From positions 111,187 through 175,186 of the forward strand of contig NZ_JANQBD010000020.1 of the NCBI RefSeq assembly GCF_024722015.1: 64,000 nucleotides of DNA, written 5' to 3'. Made by a program: the position numbers and the translations under genes. This document shows positions 1-9,773 of the stretch, one piece after another (the first letter of the stretch is position 1; each line of letters starts with the position of its first letter). Source of the stretch: Paenibacillus radicis (ex Xue et al. 2023) (lineage in GTDB: Bacteria; Bacillota; Bacilli; Paenibacillales; NBRC-103111). The notes under the pieces are model-generated. The model was not told where the DNA came from, did no database searches, and saw nothing but the letters and a program-made list of their open reading frames with translations.

Positions 1-172
1 GCTGTTCCCTTATCACTCTGATTTTTGGACTTTTCAAGTGATAGAGGAATAATTACTTCCGCATTGCCCTTCACATTCGTGGGTGCAGTACTGGCGTGTT
101 GTTTAGGGTTATGTTCAGGGTGTGGGGTGGAGGAGTGTGAGGTTCGCCCTGTTCGTCATCTCCGGTGACTGA
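1..172. repeat. dispersed repeat, copy A
   Basis: Bases 1-113 align without gaps to 26141-26253 at roughly 80 percent identity. Bases 126-172 align to 26409-26455 with about one indel. In this copy the two blocks lie about 12 bp apart; in the other they are about 155 bp apart. No reading frame is shared, so this looks like a noncoding dispersed element rather than a gene remnant. The left edge may extend beyond the window. Confidence 0.7.
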
Positions 173-448
173 TTGGTGATCAACTGGCAAACTTACTAGG
201 AGGAGATTGCAGCGGGGATTGAATTAGTTGGAGGGGGGGCAATGAGTTATTTACTTTCATCAATTACTCATTGAGTGAACACTGGTATTCTCCCAAATTT
301 AGGCCGCCAGATCAAATAAGTTGGTATCAACAGATTGGCATATTAAGTCCGCTCCCTGTTGTATTTAGTGCTAATCAGCACCACTCAAGAATAGACTAGG
401 AAAAGGTTGTTTACTTTCCACCATTACACCGATTTACGGGAGGTACAA
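173..448. other. intergenic, no gene seen
   Basis: This is the rest of the leader before the M23 peptidase gene. I see no convincing reading frame, terminator hairpin or known riboswitch in it. A G-run occurs near 231-240. Confidence 0.5.
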
Positions 449-1912
449 GTGGACTATACAACAGGCTGGAAAATAGAAAAGAAGTGGATACTTAGCTGCG
501 GAAGCTTGGCTGTTATTGCTTTCTTTTTAGCAATTGTATACATGTATACACTGCAGCATACGGTGACGCGATACCGCGTTATTATTGGTATGGAAGCAGT
601 TGGAACCGTGAGCAGTCCAAACGTTGTTTGGGATTGGTTCGAGCAGAAAAAAACATGGACAAAGCAGCAATATCCGACGGTTCAAGCCGAAGCAAAGCTG
701 GCGGACTTACAATTTATTGAAGAACGGGAGTATAAAGCAGCTTATGATAATTCGGGTGTAATTGCTGAACTGGAAAAAAGAATCAGGACGCAAATGAAAG
801 GTGTACAAATTCGGATAGATGATAAGCCGTTGGGAGTCGTTAAAGATGAAGCTGCGGCGCAACAATTATTGGAACAGGTCAAGCAAAAAATGTCGAAAGC
901 TAGCACAAATGGAAAGGTTCGCATTTTGTCCGAATCAGCTTCTTCAGGTGTTGTTACCGCTTCAGCAACAGAATCAGAACACAAGCTTGAGGAGAATATG
1001 ACTCCCATGTTTGAATCCGTTCAATTTGTTCAAAAGGTCGATTTTGTCTCTCTTGAAATAAAGCCCGAGGATATCGGAGATAGCGATGCTATGTTAAGAA
1101 AAGTTGAAACTGGCGATGTGCAGCCGTTCAAATATAAGGTCGTTTCAGGTGATTGTGTGTCCTGCATTGCATATAAACTGAAAATTAACAAGCAGGTCAT
1201 TTATGATAATAATCCTTGGATAAAAAACAATTTGATCCGCGTAGGAGATGTTTTGGATTTAACGGTGCTGCAGCCGCTGCTATCGGTTAAAACAATCGAA
1301 AAACGGATAGAAAGCTTTGAAGTGCCGTATGAGGTTGCATATGTAGAAGATTCTACCATGAAAGCTGGTCTCAAAGAAACGTTATTCCCCGGTGAAACTG
1401 GGTTAAAAGAGGTTACTTACTTGACAACCCGTATAAATGGTGATTTCAAAGAGGAGATGGCGGCTGCTGAAACTATCCTGCGTCCAAGCGTTCAAGCGAT
1501 CGTCAGAAAGGGGACGAAAGTCATTCCTGGAGTAGGCACGGGAACCCTTGCCTGGCCCATATATAGAGCCAAATTAACTAGCGAGTTCGGTAAACGTTGG
1601 GGAGCTTTTCACCCAGGTACAGACATGGTTTCTGAGAATAAAACGATTATGGCCGCTGATCATGGAAAGACGGTTTTTGCCGGATGGAAAAATGGTTATG
1701 GAAATTGTATTATAATCGATCATCAGAATGGGTTAAGCACACTTTATGGTCACCTGAGCAAGCTCTCCGTAAGTGAAGGGGAGATAGTACAGAAAGGTGA
1801 AAAGATCGGGATCATGGGCACAACAGGCAATTCTACAGGAGTTCACCTTCATTTTGAGGTACATAAAGGAGACGAGCAGGAAAATCCGCTGAACTACTTG
1901 GGCAGCTTATAA
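449..1912 (+). CDS. membrane-anchored M23 peptidase with LysM and G5-like regions
   Basis: Predicted cell-wall endopeptidase of 487 aa that would cut peptidoglycan cross-bridges outside the membrane. After a short cytoplasmic tail there is one membrane segment (about residues 12-34), then an extended region, a LysM-like peptidoglycan-binding stretch (about 228-275), a G5-like segment (about 285-365) and a C-terminal M23 domain. The zinc ligands are present: HPGTD (H388, D392) and HLHFE (H466 and H468), plus a YGH motif. The GTG at 449 has GGGAGG six bases upstream. An in-frame TTG at 407 is possible but its spacing is poorer. The GDSL esterase follows on the same strand, so the pair may act together on the envelope. 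The family assignment is firm; the substrate bond is inferred. Confidence 0.9.
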   Translation: MDYTTGWKIEKKWILSCGSLAVIAFFLAIVYMYTLQHTVTRYRVIIGMEAVGTVSSPNVVWDWFEQKKTWTKQQYPTVQAEAKLADLQFIEEREYKAAYDNSGVIAELEKRIRTQMKGVQIRIDDKPLGVVKDEAAAQQLLEQVKQKMSKASTNGKVRILSESASSGVVTASATESEHKLEENMTPMFESVQFVQKVDFVSLEIKPEDIGDSDAMLRKVETGDVQPFKYKVVSGDCVSCIAYKLKINKQVIYDNNPWIKNNLIRVGDVLDLTVLQPLLSVKTIEKRIESFEVPYEVAYVEDSTMKAGLKETLFPGETGLKEVTYLTTRINGDFKEEMAAAETILRPSVQAIVRKGTKVIPGVGTGTLAWPIYRAKLTSEFGKRWGAFHPGTDMVSENKTIMAADHGKTVFAGWKNGYGNCIIIDHQNGLSTLYGHLSKLSVSEGEIVQKGEKIGIMGTTGNSTGVHLHFEVHKGDEQENPLNYLGSL

Positions 1913-2048
1913 TATTAAGATTAAATATGTAGGCTGGAGGCTGCTGCTTCCGGTCTATTTGTCAAACATTTGCAAATTGGTTCGCGAACCGCTACTCTAA
2001 AATGGAAGTGCAATAGATGTCGAAGGATGGAGAAAGGGAGGAGTCGTC

Positions 2049-2873
2049 TTGTTATCCACTCGTTTTTTGTGGCGCACGATTGGGTTGGCCGCGCTTGTGT
2101 CCACTTTGCTATGTATTTTCGGATTTGTTTATGCAATCAACCAGATTATATTTCCAACGAAGGCTGATAATATGGGAGTAGCTGCCCCTCAAGAAACGGT
2201 CAAGCCTAAGGAGACTTCCTTTGCTGCCAAGGATAAGATTCAAATTGTTGCTCTTGGAGATTCATTAACAGCAGGAACAGGCGATTTGTCAGGCCGCGGG
2301 TATGTGGGACAAGCAAAAGAAAAGCTGGAGAAGCAGCTTGGTAAGCCAGTGTTTATTTTAAATAATTTTGCGATACCAGGTTTTAGGACAAGCAACTTGT
2401 TGAAAGATATGCAGGAGAAAAAAGGGATTGATACGGCTCTTTCGCAAGCGGACCTGATTGTGCTGACAATTGGCGGTAATGATCTGTTTGAAGGCGGACA
2501 AGGAGTTTTCAATGGGCAATCCGATGAAAGCTTTAATCCGAAGGCTGCACTTGAACGGATGCCGGACGCTTTAAAACGTTTGGAGCAAATACTAGACCAT
2601 GTAGCTAAGCAGAATCCAACTGCTGTTATCTGTTATGTAGGGTTATATCATCCTTTTCTAGATATCGATCCCAACAGAGAGGGCTCTTTGATTATTCAGA
2701 AATGGAATCTGAGTGCTTTTGAAATTGCAAATCGTTATCCGAACATGGTGGTGGTGCCTACATTCGATTTATTTGAGCTTAACTTAAGCAAATACTTGTA
2801 TACAGATCATTTTCATCCGAATCAAGACGGTTACGAACGTATAGCTGAACGGATTGCACAAATAGTAAAATAA
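2049..2873 (+). CDS. membrane-anchored GDSL/SGNH esterase
   Basis: A 274-aa SGNH-fold hydrolase, probably an extracytoplasmic lipase or acyl esterase. An N-terminal hydrophobic segment (about residues 9-32) acts as signal anchor. The catalytic blocks are visible: GDSLTAGTG with nucleophile Ser72, GGNDLF for the oxyanion Asn, and DHFHP with D253 and H256 completing the triad. The start is TTG with AAAGGGAGGAG just upstream. It lies 136 bp behind the M23 peptidase. Possible substrates are peptidoglycan or teichoic-acid acyl groups or lipids; the sequence does not decide which. Confidence 0.88.
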   Translation: MLSTRFLWRTIGLAALVSTLLCIFGFVYAINQIIFPTKADNMGVAAPQETVKPKETSFAAKDKIQIVALGDSLTAGTGDLSGRGYVGQAKEKLEKQLGKPVFILNNFAIPGFRTSNLLKDMQEKKGIDTALSQADLIVLTIGGNDLFEGGQGVFNGQSDESFNPKAALERMPDALKRLEQILDHVAKQNPTAVICYVGLYHPFLDIDPNREGSLIIQKWNLSAFEIANRYPNMVVVPTFDLFELNLSKYLYTDHFHPNQDGYERIAERIAQIVK

Positions 2874-2919
2874 CCCTCTTTAACAAACTCTTTTATTATC
2901 GTAATAAGGAGAAGCTTGT

Positions 2920-3876
2920 ATGGAAAAACAACGGGAAGTTGTCTTATCAGTTAAAAATGTAAAGAAATCCATCAGAGGTAAAGAGATCATAAAAGGGATA
3001 TCGTTTGAGATATACGGCGGTGAAATTTTTGGCTTCTTAGGCCCTAATGGCTCAGGAAAAACGACTACTATTCGGATGTTGGTCGATCTGATCGCCCCAA
3101 GCGAGGGCTCCATTTCAATTTGCGGCTATGATGTTCACAAAAATCATAATGAAGCGCTGCAATACGTCGGTTGTATTGTAGAAAACCCGGAGCTTTATTC
3201 ATATTTGACGGGTTGGGAGAACCTCGAACATTTCGCAAGAATGCTTCCGAATGTATCGGACAAGCGCATTCAGGAAGTGGTCGATATTGTAGGAATGGAT
3301 GCCCGAATTCATGATACGGTAAGGACCTATTCATTAGGCATGCGTCAGCGGCTTGGGATTGCCCAAGCACTCCTTAATAGTCCGAAGCTGCTCATTTTGG
3401 ATGAGCCAACCAATGGCTTGGACCCGCAAGGAATCAAAGAAATGCGGGAGTTTATCCAGCAGTTGGCCAAAACCGGGTTAAGCTTGTTTGTTTCGAGCCA
3501 TCTGTTAAGCGAGATTCAACAAATGTGCGATAGGGTAGCTATTATTAGCCATGGAGAAGTCATTAAGGTTGGTAAGGTGGATGCACTAATCGATGAATCC
3601 GCAAGCCGTGTTGTATGGCGGATATCTCCGCTGGGAAAGGCATTGGAGGTTCTGCGAGGACAGCCCGATGTGCAGATTTTGAGCTCTTCAGAGGCGGAAT
3701 CAGGAGAGGCTGATAGCTTGGCAGCAACGGTGGTGACTCAGTTAAGCCCGGAAATGGTTCCTTCATTGATACGCTTGTTGATTGAGTCGGATGTTCAGCT
3801 GTATGGAGTGGAGACGAAAAGTCCAACACTGGAGGATCTATTTTTGAGCTTAACGGAGGGGAAGAGCATTGGTTAG
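2920..3876 (+). CDS. ABC transporter ATP-binding protein
   Basis: A 318-aa ATPase of the export-type (CcmA/DRA) family. It has Walker A GPNGSGKT near residue 42, a signature YSLGMRQRL, Walker B LLILDEP and an H-loop SSHLL, followed by a C-terminal extension typical of ATPases paired with ABC-2 permeases. The ATG has AAGGAGA upstream. Its stop overlaps the start of the following permease, so the two are translationally coupled and should form one transporter. No peptide or antibiotic biosynthesis gene lies nearby, so the substrate is unknown. Confidence 0.93.
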   Translation: MEKQREVVLSVKNVKKSIRGKEIIKGISFEIYGGEIFGFLGPNGSGKTTTIRMLVDLIAPSEGSISICGYDVHKNHNEALQYVGCIVENPELYSYLTGWENLEHFARMLPNVSDKRIQEVVDIVGMDARIHDTVRTYSLGMRQRLGIAQALLNSPKLLILDEPTNGLDPQGIKEMREFIQQLAKTGLSLFVSSHLLSEIQQMCDRVAIISHGEVIKVGKVDALIDESASRVVWRISPLGKALEVLRGQPDVQILSSSEAESGEADSLAATVVTQLSPEMVPSLIRLLIESDVQLYGVETKSPTLEDLFLSLTEGKSIG

Positions 3877-4861
3877 TTTATATCCTTTGGTTAAAAACGA
3901 ATGCATCAAAATCGTTAAGAAAAAACGACTGTTGGTCGTGTTGCTAATATTGGCCGCACTCATACCTATGTTTACTTTTGCCCAGATGAAGGTTGCTCAA
4001 AATAATCTGAAGCAGTTTGGAACGAAAGATTGGCGTGCTGAGCAGAGGCAGAAAATTACGGATTACACTAGGAGCATCGGTAGCGCACGCGTACCTGAGG
4101 AATGGAAGCAGTTTCGTAGGGTTGAAGTCATACTGGCCCAGTATTACTTGGATAAAGATGTGAATCCTGCAGAACCTAACGGGGTAACCTTTACAAGAGA
4201 ATTTCTTAAAAATGCTGTCGGTTTGTTCATCCCTTTAATGATTATGGTGATCGCTTCCGACCTTGTGTCGTCCGAGCATTCAACCGGAACTATCAAGCTG
4301 CTGCTGACGAGACCCGTTGAGCGATGGAAAATTTTAATGAGCAAGCTGATCAGTATTATATTGTTTACTTCTCTGATTGTAACCTGCACGGCCTTGCTTT
4401 GTTATCTCATATCCGGTATTGTATTTGGCTACGGAGGTTGGGATATGCCGATCTTCTTTGGATTTAAAGTTGTCGGTACCGAAGTGGATACTTCTTATGT
4501 TCGTCCAGTGGAGCAATGGCTTTATCTTATCATGGAATTCGGTTTGGTTTGGTACTCTGCGCTGATCGTAGCGGTGATGTCTTTGATGGTTTCAGTTATG
4601 ATACGCAGTACGGCCGCTGGGATGGGATTGATGCTGGCTGTGCTAATTTCGGGTACCATACTGACGAATATGGTGTCTTCGTGGGAAACTGCAAAATATT
4701 TATTTATGGTCAATTTGCGGTTAACTGATTATTTAACAGGCAGCCTTCCGCCCATAAAGGGTATGGATTTACCGTTTTCTTTGATGGTACTAACGGCATG
4801 GGGAGCTGCGTCCATAATTGCATCATTTGTAGTATTTACGAAAAAAGATATATTGAACTAA
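3869..4861 (+). CDS. ABC-2 type transporter permease
   Basis: A 330-aa integral membrane partner of the preceding ATPase. One N-terminal membrane span is followed by a long soluble loop (about residues 45-110), then about five further spans, the ABC-2 permease layout. Translation starts at TTG 3869, inside the last codons of the ATPase gene, with GGAGGGGA just upstream. The parE promoter overlaps its last codons. The substrate is unknown. Confidence 0.88.
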   Translation: MVSLYPLVKNECIKIVKKKRLLVVLLILAALIPMFTFAQMKVAQNNLKQFGTKDWRAEQRQKITDYTRSIGSARVPEEWKQFRRVEVILAQYYLDKDVNPAEPNGVTFTREFLKNAVGLFIPLMIMVIASDLVSSEHSTGTIKLLLTRPVERWKILMSKLISIILFTSLIVTCTALLCYLISGIVFGYGGWDMPIFFGFKVVGTEVDTSYVRPVEQWLYLIMEFGLVWYSALIVAVMSLMVSVMIRSTAAGMGLMLAVLISGTILTNMVSSWETAKYLFMVNLRLTDYLTGSLPPIKGMDLPFSLMVLTAWGAASIIASFVVFTKKDILN

Positions 4862-4880
4862 CGGTACAAGATGTTATAAT
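4853..4880 (+). promoter_or_regulatory. probable sigma-A promoter for parE-parC
   Basis: TTGAAC at 4853-4858 is separated by 16 bases from TATAAT at 4875-4880, which carries an upstream TG (extended -10). It begins within the last codons of the upstream permease gene and gives a leader of about 80 nt before parE. Confidence 0.6.
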
Positions 4881-4967
4881 GCACAATAGAAACTAGAGCT
4901 AGAGAAATAATGTGACAACCAACTTCGTTTAGTTTGTAAGAATGGTTGCACATAAGGGGAGGCTGCG

Positions 4968-6941
4968 ATGGCGGAACAACTCGATTTGTTTGCTAACAAA
5001 ACAACCACGCGGACGGATTACGACGCTGACGATATTCAAGTGCTTGAAGGGCTTGTAGCGGTCCGAAAAAGACCAGGTATGTACATAGGGAGCACAAGCT
5101 CCTCCGGGCTTCATCATTTGGTGTGGGAAATAGTGGATAATGCCGTTGACGAACACTTGGCCAAATTTTGTTCCAAGATAGACGTGACGATTCATAAGGA
5201 CCAATCTATTACGGTTCAAGATAATGGACGTGGGATTCCTACAGGGATGCATAAAACAGGTATTCCGACGCCACAAGTTGTCTTTACGATTCTGCATGCC
5301 GGCGGAAAATTCGGCGGTGGAGGATATAAGAAATCCGGAGGTTTGCATGGTGTAGGAGCATCTGTTACTAATGCGCTTTCCGAATGGCTGGAAGTTATTA
5401 TTTATCGCGATGGGAAGACACATCGCCAACGGTTTGAATATTGGGTGGACGAGAAAGGCGTAGAGCATGTTGGCGAACCGACATCCGGACTCGAGATCAT
5501 AGGAAATACAAGACAGACGGGTACGAAGGTTACCTTTAAACCGGATAAACGCGTATTTCAAGCCGGCATAGCGGTTAATTACGATACTTTGCTTGAACGG
5601 CTTCAAGAAATTGCATTCTTGAATTCAGGCTTGCAAGTGACCGTAAAGGATGAGCGAGCCGATAAGCAAGAAACATTCCAGTACGAAGGTGGCGCAAGCC
5701 AGTTCGTCCAATTTTTGAATGAAGAAAAAACAGTGCTGCACGAAGTTATTCATTTCACAGCGGAAAAGGATGATATCGAGGTAGAGGTAGCACTTCAGTA
5801 TAATGACGGTTACACGGAAACGCTGGTTTCGTTTGTTAACTCTATACCTACCCGTGGCGGCGGTACGCATGAGACGGGCTTTAAAACGGCTTATACACGA
5901 GTAATGAATGACTATGCGCGTAAAACGGCTGTTCTGAAAGAGAAGGATAAAAATCTGGACGGTCAAGATTTGCGCGAAGGCATGATGGTCGTCATCAATA
6001 TCAAGATGGGCGAGGTTGAATTCGTCGGTCAAACGAAGGATCAATTAGGCAGTGCGATAGCTCGAAGCGTTGTAGATTCAATCGTATCTGAGAAGATGGC
6101 TGTATTCCTGGAAGAAAATCCTCAAACCGCGCAGATGGTGATGAAGAAGGCTGTTCAATCGGCTAAAGCTCGCGAGGCTGCACGAAAAGCACGCGAAGAG
6201 GTGCGCAGCGGCAAGAAGGGCAAGAGCGAGAGCTCTAACCTTGGAGGCAAGCTAACCCCGGCACAATCGAAGGATCACACCAAAAATGAGTTGTTTATCG
6301 TAGAGGGAGATTCTGCGGGAGGCTCTGCCAAGCAAGGCCGTGACTCCAAGCATCAAGCGATTTTGCCATTGAAGGGCAAGCCGATGAATCCGGAGAAGGC
6401 AAAGCTTCTTGATATTATGAAAAACGATGAATATAAGGCGATCATTGCGACGATTGGAGCGGGGGTAGGTCCTGAATTCGATGCAACGGAGAGCAATTAT
6501 GCCAAAATCATCATCATGACGGATGCTGATACGGACGGTGCGCATATTCAGGTGCTGCTTCTTACCTTCTTTTATCGTTATATGAAGCCATTAATAGATG
6601 CTGGGAAGGTTTATATCGCCCAACCGCCATTGTACAAAGTAACCAAAAAAGCTGGCAAAAACAGCTCGGTTAACTATGCTTGGACCGATGAACAGCTGAA
6701 TAAGCTGACCAAGGAATTGGGCAAAAATATCGAATTACAGCGCTATAAAGGATTGGGTGAGATGAATCCTGATCAGCTGTGGGAGACAACCATGGATCCA
6801 GCGACAAGGACGATGCTGCAGGTGCAGATTGAGGACGCGGCAAAAGCTGAACGGCGTGTATCTACGCTGATGGGTGATAAAGTTGACCCGCGCAAGCGTT
6901 GGATTATCGAGAATGTCGACTTTACCGAGTTCGAGGAGTAG
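4968..6941 (+). CDS. parE: DNA topoisomerase IV subunit B
   Basis: The 657-aa ATPase subunit of topoisomerase IV, which decatenates daughter chromosomes with ParC. The GHKL ATPase site is at the N terminus (EIVDNAVDEH, then glycine-rich GGGGYKKSGGLHGVG). The TOPRIM motif EGDSAGGSAKQGRD and the metal-binding DADTDGAHI lie in the C-terminal half. Length and motif order match ParE rather than GyrB, and the gene directly precedes parC, the usual Firmicute order. The ATG follows AAGGGGAGG. Confidence 0.97.
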   Translation: MAEQLDLFANKTTTRTDYDADDIQVLEGLVAVRKRPGMYIGSTSSSGLHHLVWEIVDNAVDEHLAKFCSKIDVTIHKDQSITVQDNGRGIPTGMHKTGIPTPQVVFTILHAGGKFGGGGYKKSGGLHGVGASVTNALSEWLEVIIYRDGKTHRQRFEYWVDEKGVEHVGEPTSGLEIIGNTRQTGTKVTFKPDKRVFQAGIAVNYDTLLERLQEIAFLNSGLQVTVKDERADKQETFQYEGGASQFVQFLNEEKTVLHEVIHFTAEKDDIEVEVALQYNDGYTETLVSFVNSIPTRGGGTHETGFKTAYTRVMNDYARKTAVLKEKDKNLDGQDLREGMMVVINIKMGEVEFVGQTKDQLGSAIARSVVDSIVSEKMAVFLEENPQTAQMVMKKAVQSAKAREAARKAREEVRSGKKGKSESSNLGGKLTPAQSKDHTKNELFIVEGDSAGGSAKQGRDSKHQAILPLKGKPMNPEKAKLLDIMKNDEYKAIIATIGAGVGPEFDATESNYAKIIIMTDADTDGAHIQVLLLTFFYRYMKPLIDAGKVYIAQPPLYKVTKKAGKNSSVNYAWTDEQLNKLTKELGKNIELQRYKGLGEMNPDQLWETTMDPATRTMLQVQIEDAAKAERRVSTLMGDKVDPRKRWIIENVDFTEFEE

Positions 6942-6948
6942 ATAAACT

Positions 6949-9384
6949 GTGACAATATTGGAAAATTTTTTACCTGCATTTCTGGAGGAAGTAGTTGGAG
7001 ACCGATTCGGCCGCTATTCCAAATACATTATACAAGACCGTGCGATTCCTGATGTGCGGGACGGCTTAAAGCCTGTACAGCGTCGTATTCTATATGCTAT
7101 GTACGATGCTGGCAATACGCCTGATAAACCTTACAGCAAGTCTGCCAAAACAGTCGGGTATGTAATGGGTAATTACCATCCTCACGGAGATTCGTCCATC
7201 TATGATGGAATGGTACGGATGGCGCAGCCTTGGAAGATGGGGCATACACTGGTCGATGGTCACGGAAACTGGGGATCACAAGATGATGATCCTCCTGCAG
7301 CAATGCGTTATACCGAGGCACGGTTGTCCGAAATTGCTATGGAGCTGCTGCGTGATATTGAAAAACGTACAGTGCTGTTTAAGGATAATTTCGACAATAC
7401 GACCAAGGAGCCTGTGGTTCTGCCGGCGCGTTATCCGAATTTATTGGTTAACGGAGTTAGCGGCATCTCCTCCGGCTTTGCAACGGAAATACCGCCCCAT
7501 AACCTTCGTGAGGTAATCGATGCATGTATAGCCATGATCGACAAGCCCGGTATGGAGCTTGAAGAGCTGATGCAGATCGTCAAAGGACCGGATTTCCCGA
7601 CCGGCGGTATCATTATGGGCTCCGATGGTATTCGTGAAGCTTATCGCACAGGAAAAGGGCGGATTTATGTCCGGTCTCGTACAGAAATTGAAAATATGCG
7701 CGGTGGACTTCAACAAATCGTCATTTCTGAAATTCCTTACCAAGTCGTCAAATCACGTCTAGTTACGGCAATGGAAAATATACGGATTGAGAAGAAAATT
7801 GAAGGCATCGCCCTGGTGCGGGATGAAAGCGGACGTCAAGGTTTGCGAATCGTTGTCGAACTGAAGAAAGAGGCGGATGCACAAGGTATTCTTGCTTATT
7901 TGTTGAAAAAAACCGATCTTCAGGTTACTTATAATTTCAACATGGTTGCTATTGTTAATAAAACTCCTAAGCAGCTGGGCATACAGGATATTATTCACGC
8001 TTACATTCAACATCAGAAGGAAGTAGTGACACATCGTACACGCTATGACCTGGACAAGGCTGAGGATCGGGCGCATGTGCTGGAAGGGCTGGCCAAGGCA
8101 TTAAACATTTTGGACGAGGTTATAGCAGCGATCAAGGCATCCAAAAACCGGTTGGATGCACAAAATAACCTGGTTGCTATGTTCGGCTTTACAGAGCGTC
8201 AAGCCGATGCCATTCTGACCTTGCAGCTGTATCGTTTGACCAATTTGGAAATCCACTCCATCGAGAAGGAGCTTAAGGATGTCCAAAAAACGATAGCACT
8301 TTTGAACTCCATCTTGAACAGTGAAAAGAAGCTGCTATCGGTTATCAAGGATGAGATGACAGCAATTCGCAATAAATATGGCGTAGACCGCCGCTCTGAC
8401 ATTCAAGATGAGGTGGAAGAGCTCAAGGTTAACCTTGAGGTTATGGTAAGCGCTGAAGATGTTTATGTTACCTTGTCCAATGAAGGATACATTAAGCGGA
8501 CAAGCAAAATGTCCTTTATTCGATCAGGCGGGGAAATTGAGAAAACAGGTCTCAAGGATGGCGATTATGTACGCTACCTTCTGGAAGTAAATACTCTGGA
8601 GAATCTGCTCATTTTTACGCAAAAGGGACAGTTTTATCTGCTGCCGGTACATCAGGTTCAGGAGTACAAATGGAAGGAAAACGGCACAGCCATTGTGAAT
8701 GTTATTCCTATTTCCAAAGATGACCGGATCGTCAATGTGATCCCGGTGAAGGATTTCGAAGAACCTGGCCGGTCGGTTGTATTTGTTACCAAACGCGGAC
8801 AGGTAAAGCGGACCGAGCTCAAGGAATATTTCACCAACCGATCGATTGGCATTGTAGGTTGCAAGGTCGGGGATAACGATGCAATATTTGAAGTACGTCT
8901 AAGCAGCAACGATCAAGATATCATGCTCGTATCCAAGCAAGGTATGGCCATTCGCTTTGCGGAAACGGAAGTGAATCCGATGGGACGGGCGGCTGCCGGT
9001 GTTCGTGGTATTCAATTGAAGGATGATGATGAAGTCATCAGCGCCGAATGGATCAAAGGGGAGGAAGGCGAACTGCTTGTTGTTTCCGACCTCGGCTACG
9101 CGAAACGTTCGCTTGTTCTTGATTACCCTGTTCAGGGTCGTGGAGGCAAGGGAATTGTCACCTTTGAATTCAGAGATGGCAAGCGCGTGAAGCCTAACGG
9201 CAATCAGCTTGTGAAAGCCTTCATCGTCAAAGAGGAGCTGCTGATTACCGCATTCCTGCAAAGCGGTGAACGTGTCTCATTTTCTACGGAGAAAACGCCG
9301 ATAGAACAGCGCAAATCAACAGGAAGACAGGTTGTTACCGTTAATAAACCAGACCTGATTTCCGATTTGTTGAAGAGCGATTAG
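6949..9384 (+). CDS. parC: DNA topoisomerase IV subunit A
   Basis: The 811-aa DNA-cleaving subunit of topoisomerase IV. The catalytic tyrosine is Tyr121 in AAMRYTEARLS. Around it are the winged-helix breakage domain (PHGDSSIYDGMVRMAQ), then the tower and coiled-coil region, and a C-terminal beta-pinwheel with degenerate GyrA-type blades (for example YIKRTSKMSF, GQVKRTELKEY, GYAKRSLVLDY). It starts with GTG seven bases after the parE stop, with GAGGAG inside the parE end, so the two are cotranslated. Confidence 0.97.
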   Translation: MTILENFLPAFLEEVVGDRFGRYSKYIIQDRAIPDVRDGLKPVQRRILYAMYDAGNTPDKPYSKSAKTVGYVMGNYHPHGDSSIYDGMVRMAQPWKMGHTLVDGHGNWGSQDDDPPAAMRYTEARLSEIAMELLRDIEKRTVLFKDNFDNTTKEPVVLPARYPNLLVNGVSGISSGFATEIPPHNLREVIDACIAMIDKPGMELEELMQIVKGPDFPTGGIIMGSDGIREAYRTGKGRIYVRSRTEIENMRGGLQQIVISEIPYQVVKSRLVTAMENIRIEKKIEGIALVRDESGRQGLRIVVELKKEADAQGILAYLLKKTDLQVTYNFNMVAIVNKTPKQLGIQDIIHAYIQHQKEVVTHRTRYDLDKAEDRAHVLEGLAKALNILDEVIAAIKASKNRLDAQNNLVAMFGFTERQADAILTLQLYRLTNLEIHSIEKELKDVQKTIALLNSILNSEKKLLSVIKDEMTAIRNKYGVDRRSDIQDEVEELKVNLEVMVSAEDVYVTLSNEGYIKRTSKMSFIRSGGEIEKTGLKDGDYVRYLLEVNTLENLLIFTQKGQFYLLPVHQVQEYKWKENGTAIVNVIPISKDDRIVNVIPVKDFEEPGRSVVFVTKRGQVKRTELKEYFTNRSIGIVGCKVGDNDAIFEVRLSSNDQDIMLVSKQGMAIRFAETEVNPMGRAAAGVRGIQLKDDDEVISAEWIKGEEGELLVVSDLGYAKRSLVLDYPVQGRGGKGIVTFEFRDGKRVKPNGNQLVKAFIVKEELLITAFLQSGERVSFSTEKTPIEQRKSTGRQVVTVNKPDLISDLLKSD

Positions 9385-9391
9385 AGTTGGA

Positions 9392-9559
9392 TTAATCGTA
9401 GCTATTGTAATGAGCTTCATGTTTTTCAATAAATTCCAAAAATAATTTCAATACGGCCCACACCGGCATCGATTCGTCCAATCGGTCGAGCCATTGTGGG
9501 TCGTTTATTATGCCGGATTGTAATGCCTGTTCCCCGATAAGCTGTTTCCAATCTTCCAT
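9392..9559 (-). CDS. small conserved-type hypothetical protein
   Basis: A 55-aa acidic, probably soluble protein with several Trp residues (EDWKQLIGEQ, PQWLDRLDES, PVWAVLKLFLEFIEKHE), predicted mostly helical. The ATG at 9559 has AAGGAG ten bases upstream; a TTG ten codons earlier would place that site inside the gene. It is convergent with parC, with only seven bases between the stops. I do not recognise the family. Confidence 0.55.
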   Translation of the reverse strand: MEDWKQLIGEQALQSGIINDPQWLDRLDESMPVWAVLKLFLEFIEKHEAHYNSYD

Positions 9560-9689
9560 CTCCCAATCACTCCTTACACGAATTGACAAGCCCCGCCTCT
9601 AGTCAAATACCTATGCTGCATTATATGTTGAAACGAGTCTAATGTTCCTGTTATTTATCGATTAATGTCTTAAAGTATTTATGATATTA

Positions 9690-9710
9690 ACCTTTAAACG
9701 TAAGAAAGGT
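9690..9710. promoter_or_regulatory. possible MarR operator before a MarR gene
   Basis: The inverted repeat ACCTTT (9690-9695) and AAAGGT (9705-9710) sits just upstream of a TATAAT box at 9716-9721. This would suit autoregulation by the MarR protein that follows. The -35 is poor, so the call is tentative. Confidence 0.35.
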
Positions 9711-9773
9711 AGTGATATAATAAAAATAACAAACGAGGAAAAATTTTGGAGTTGAAAACAGGAGTGATAATCT

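Noticed and set aside
4929..5606. 225-codon frame opposite parE
   Set aside because: A shadow of the well-supported parE gene; product resembles no family.
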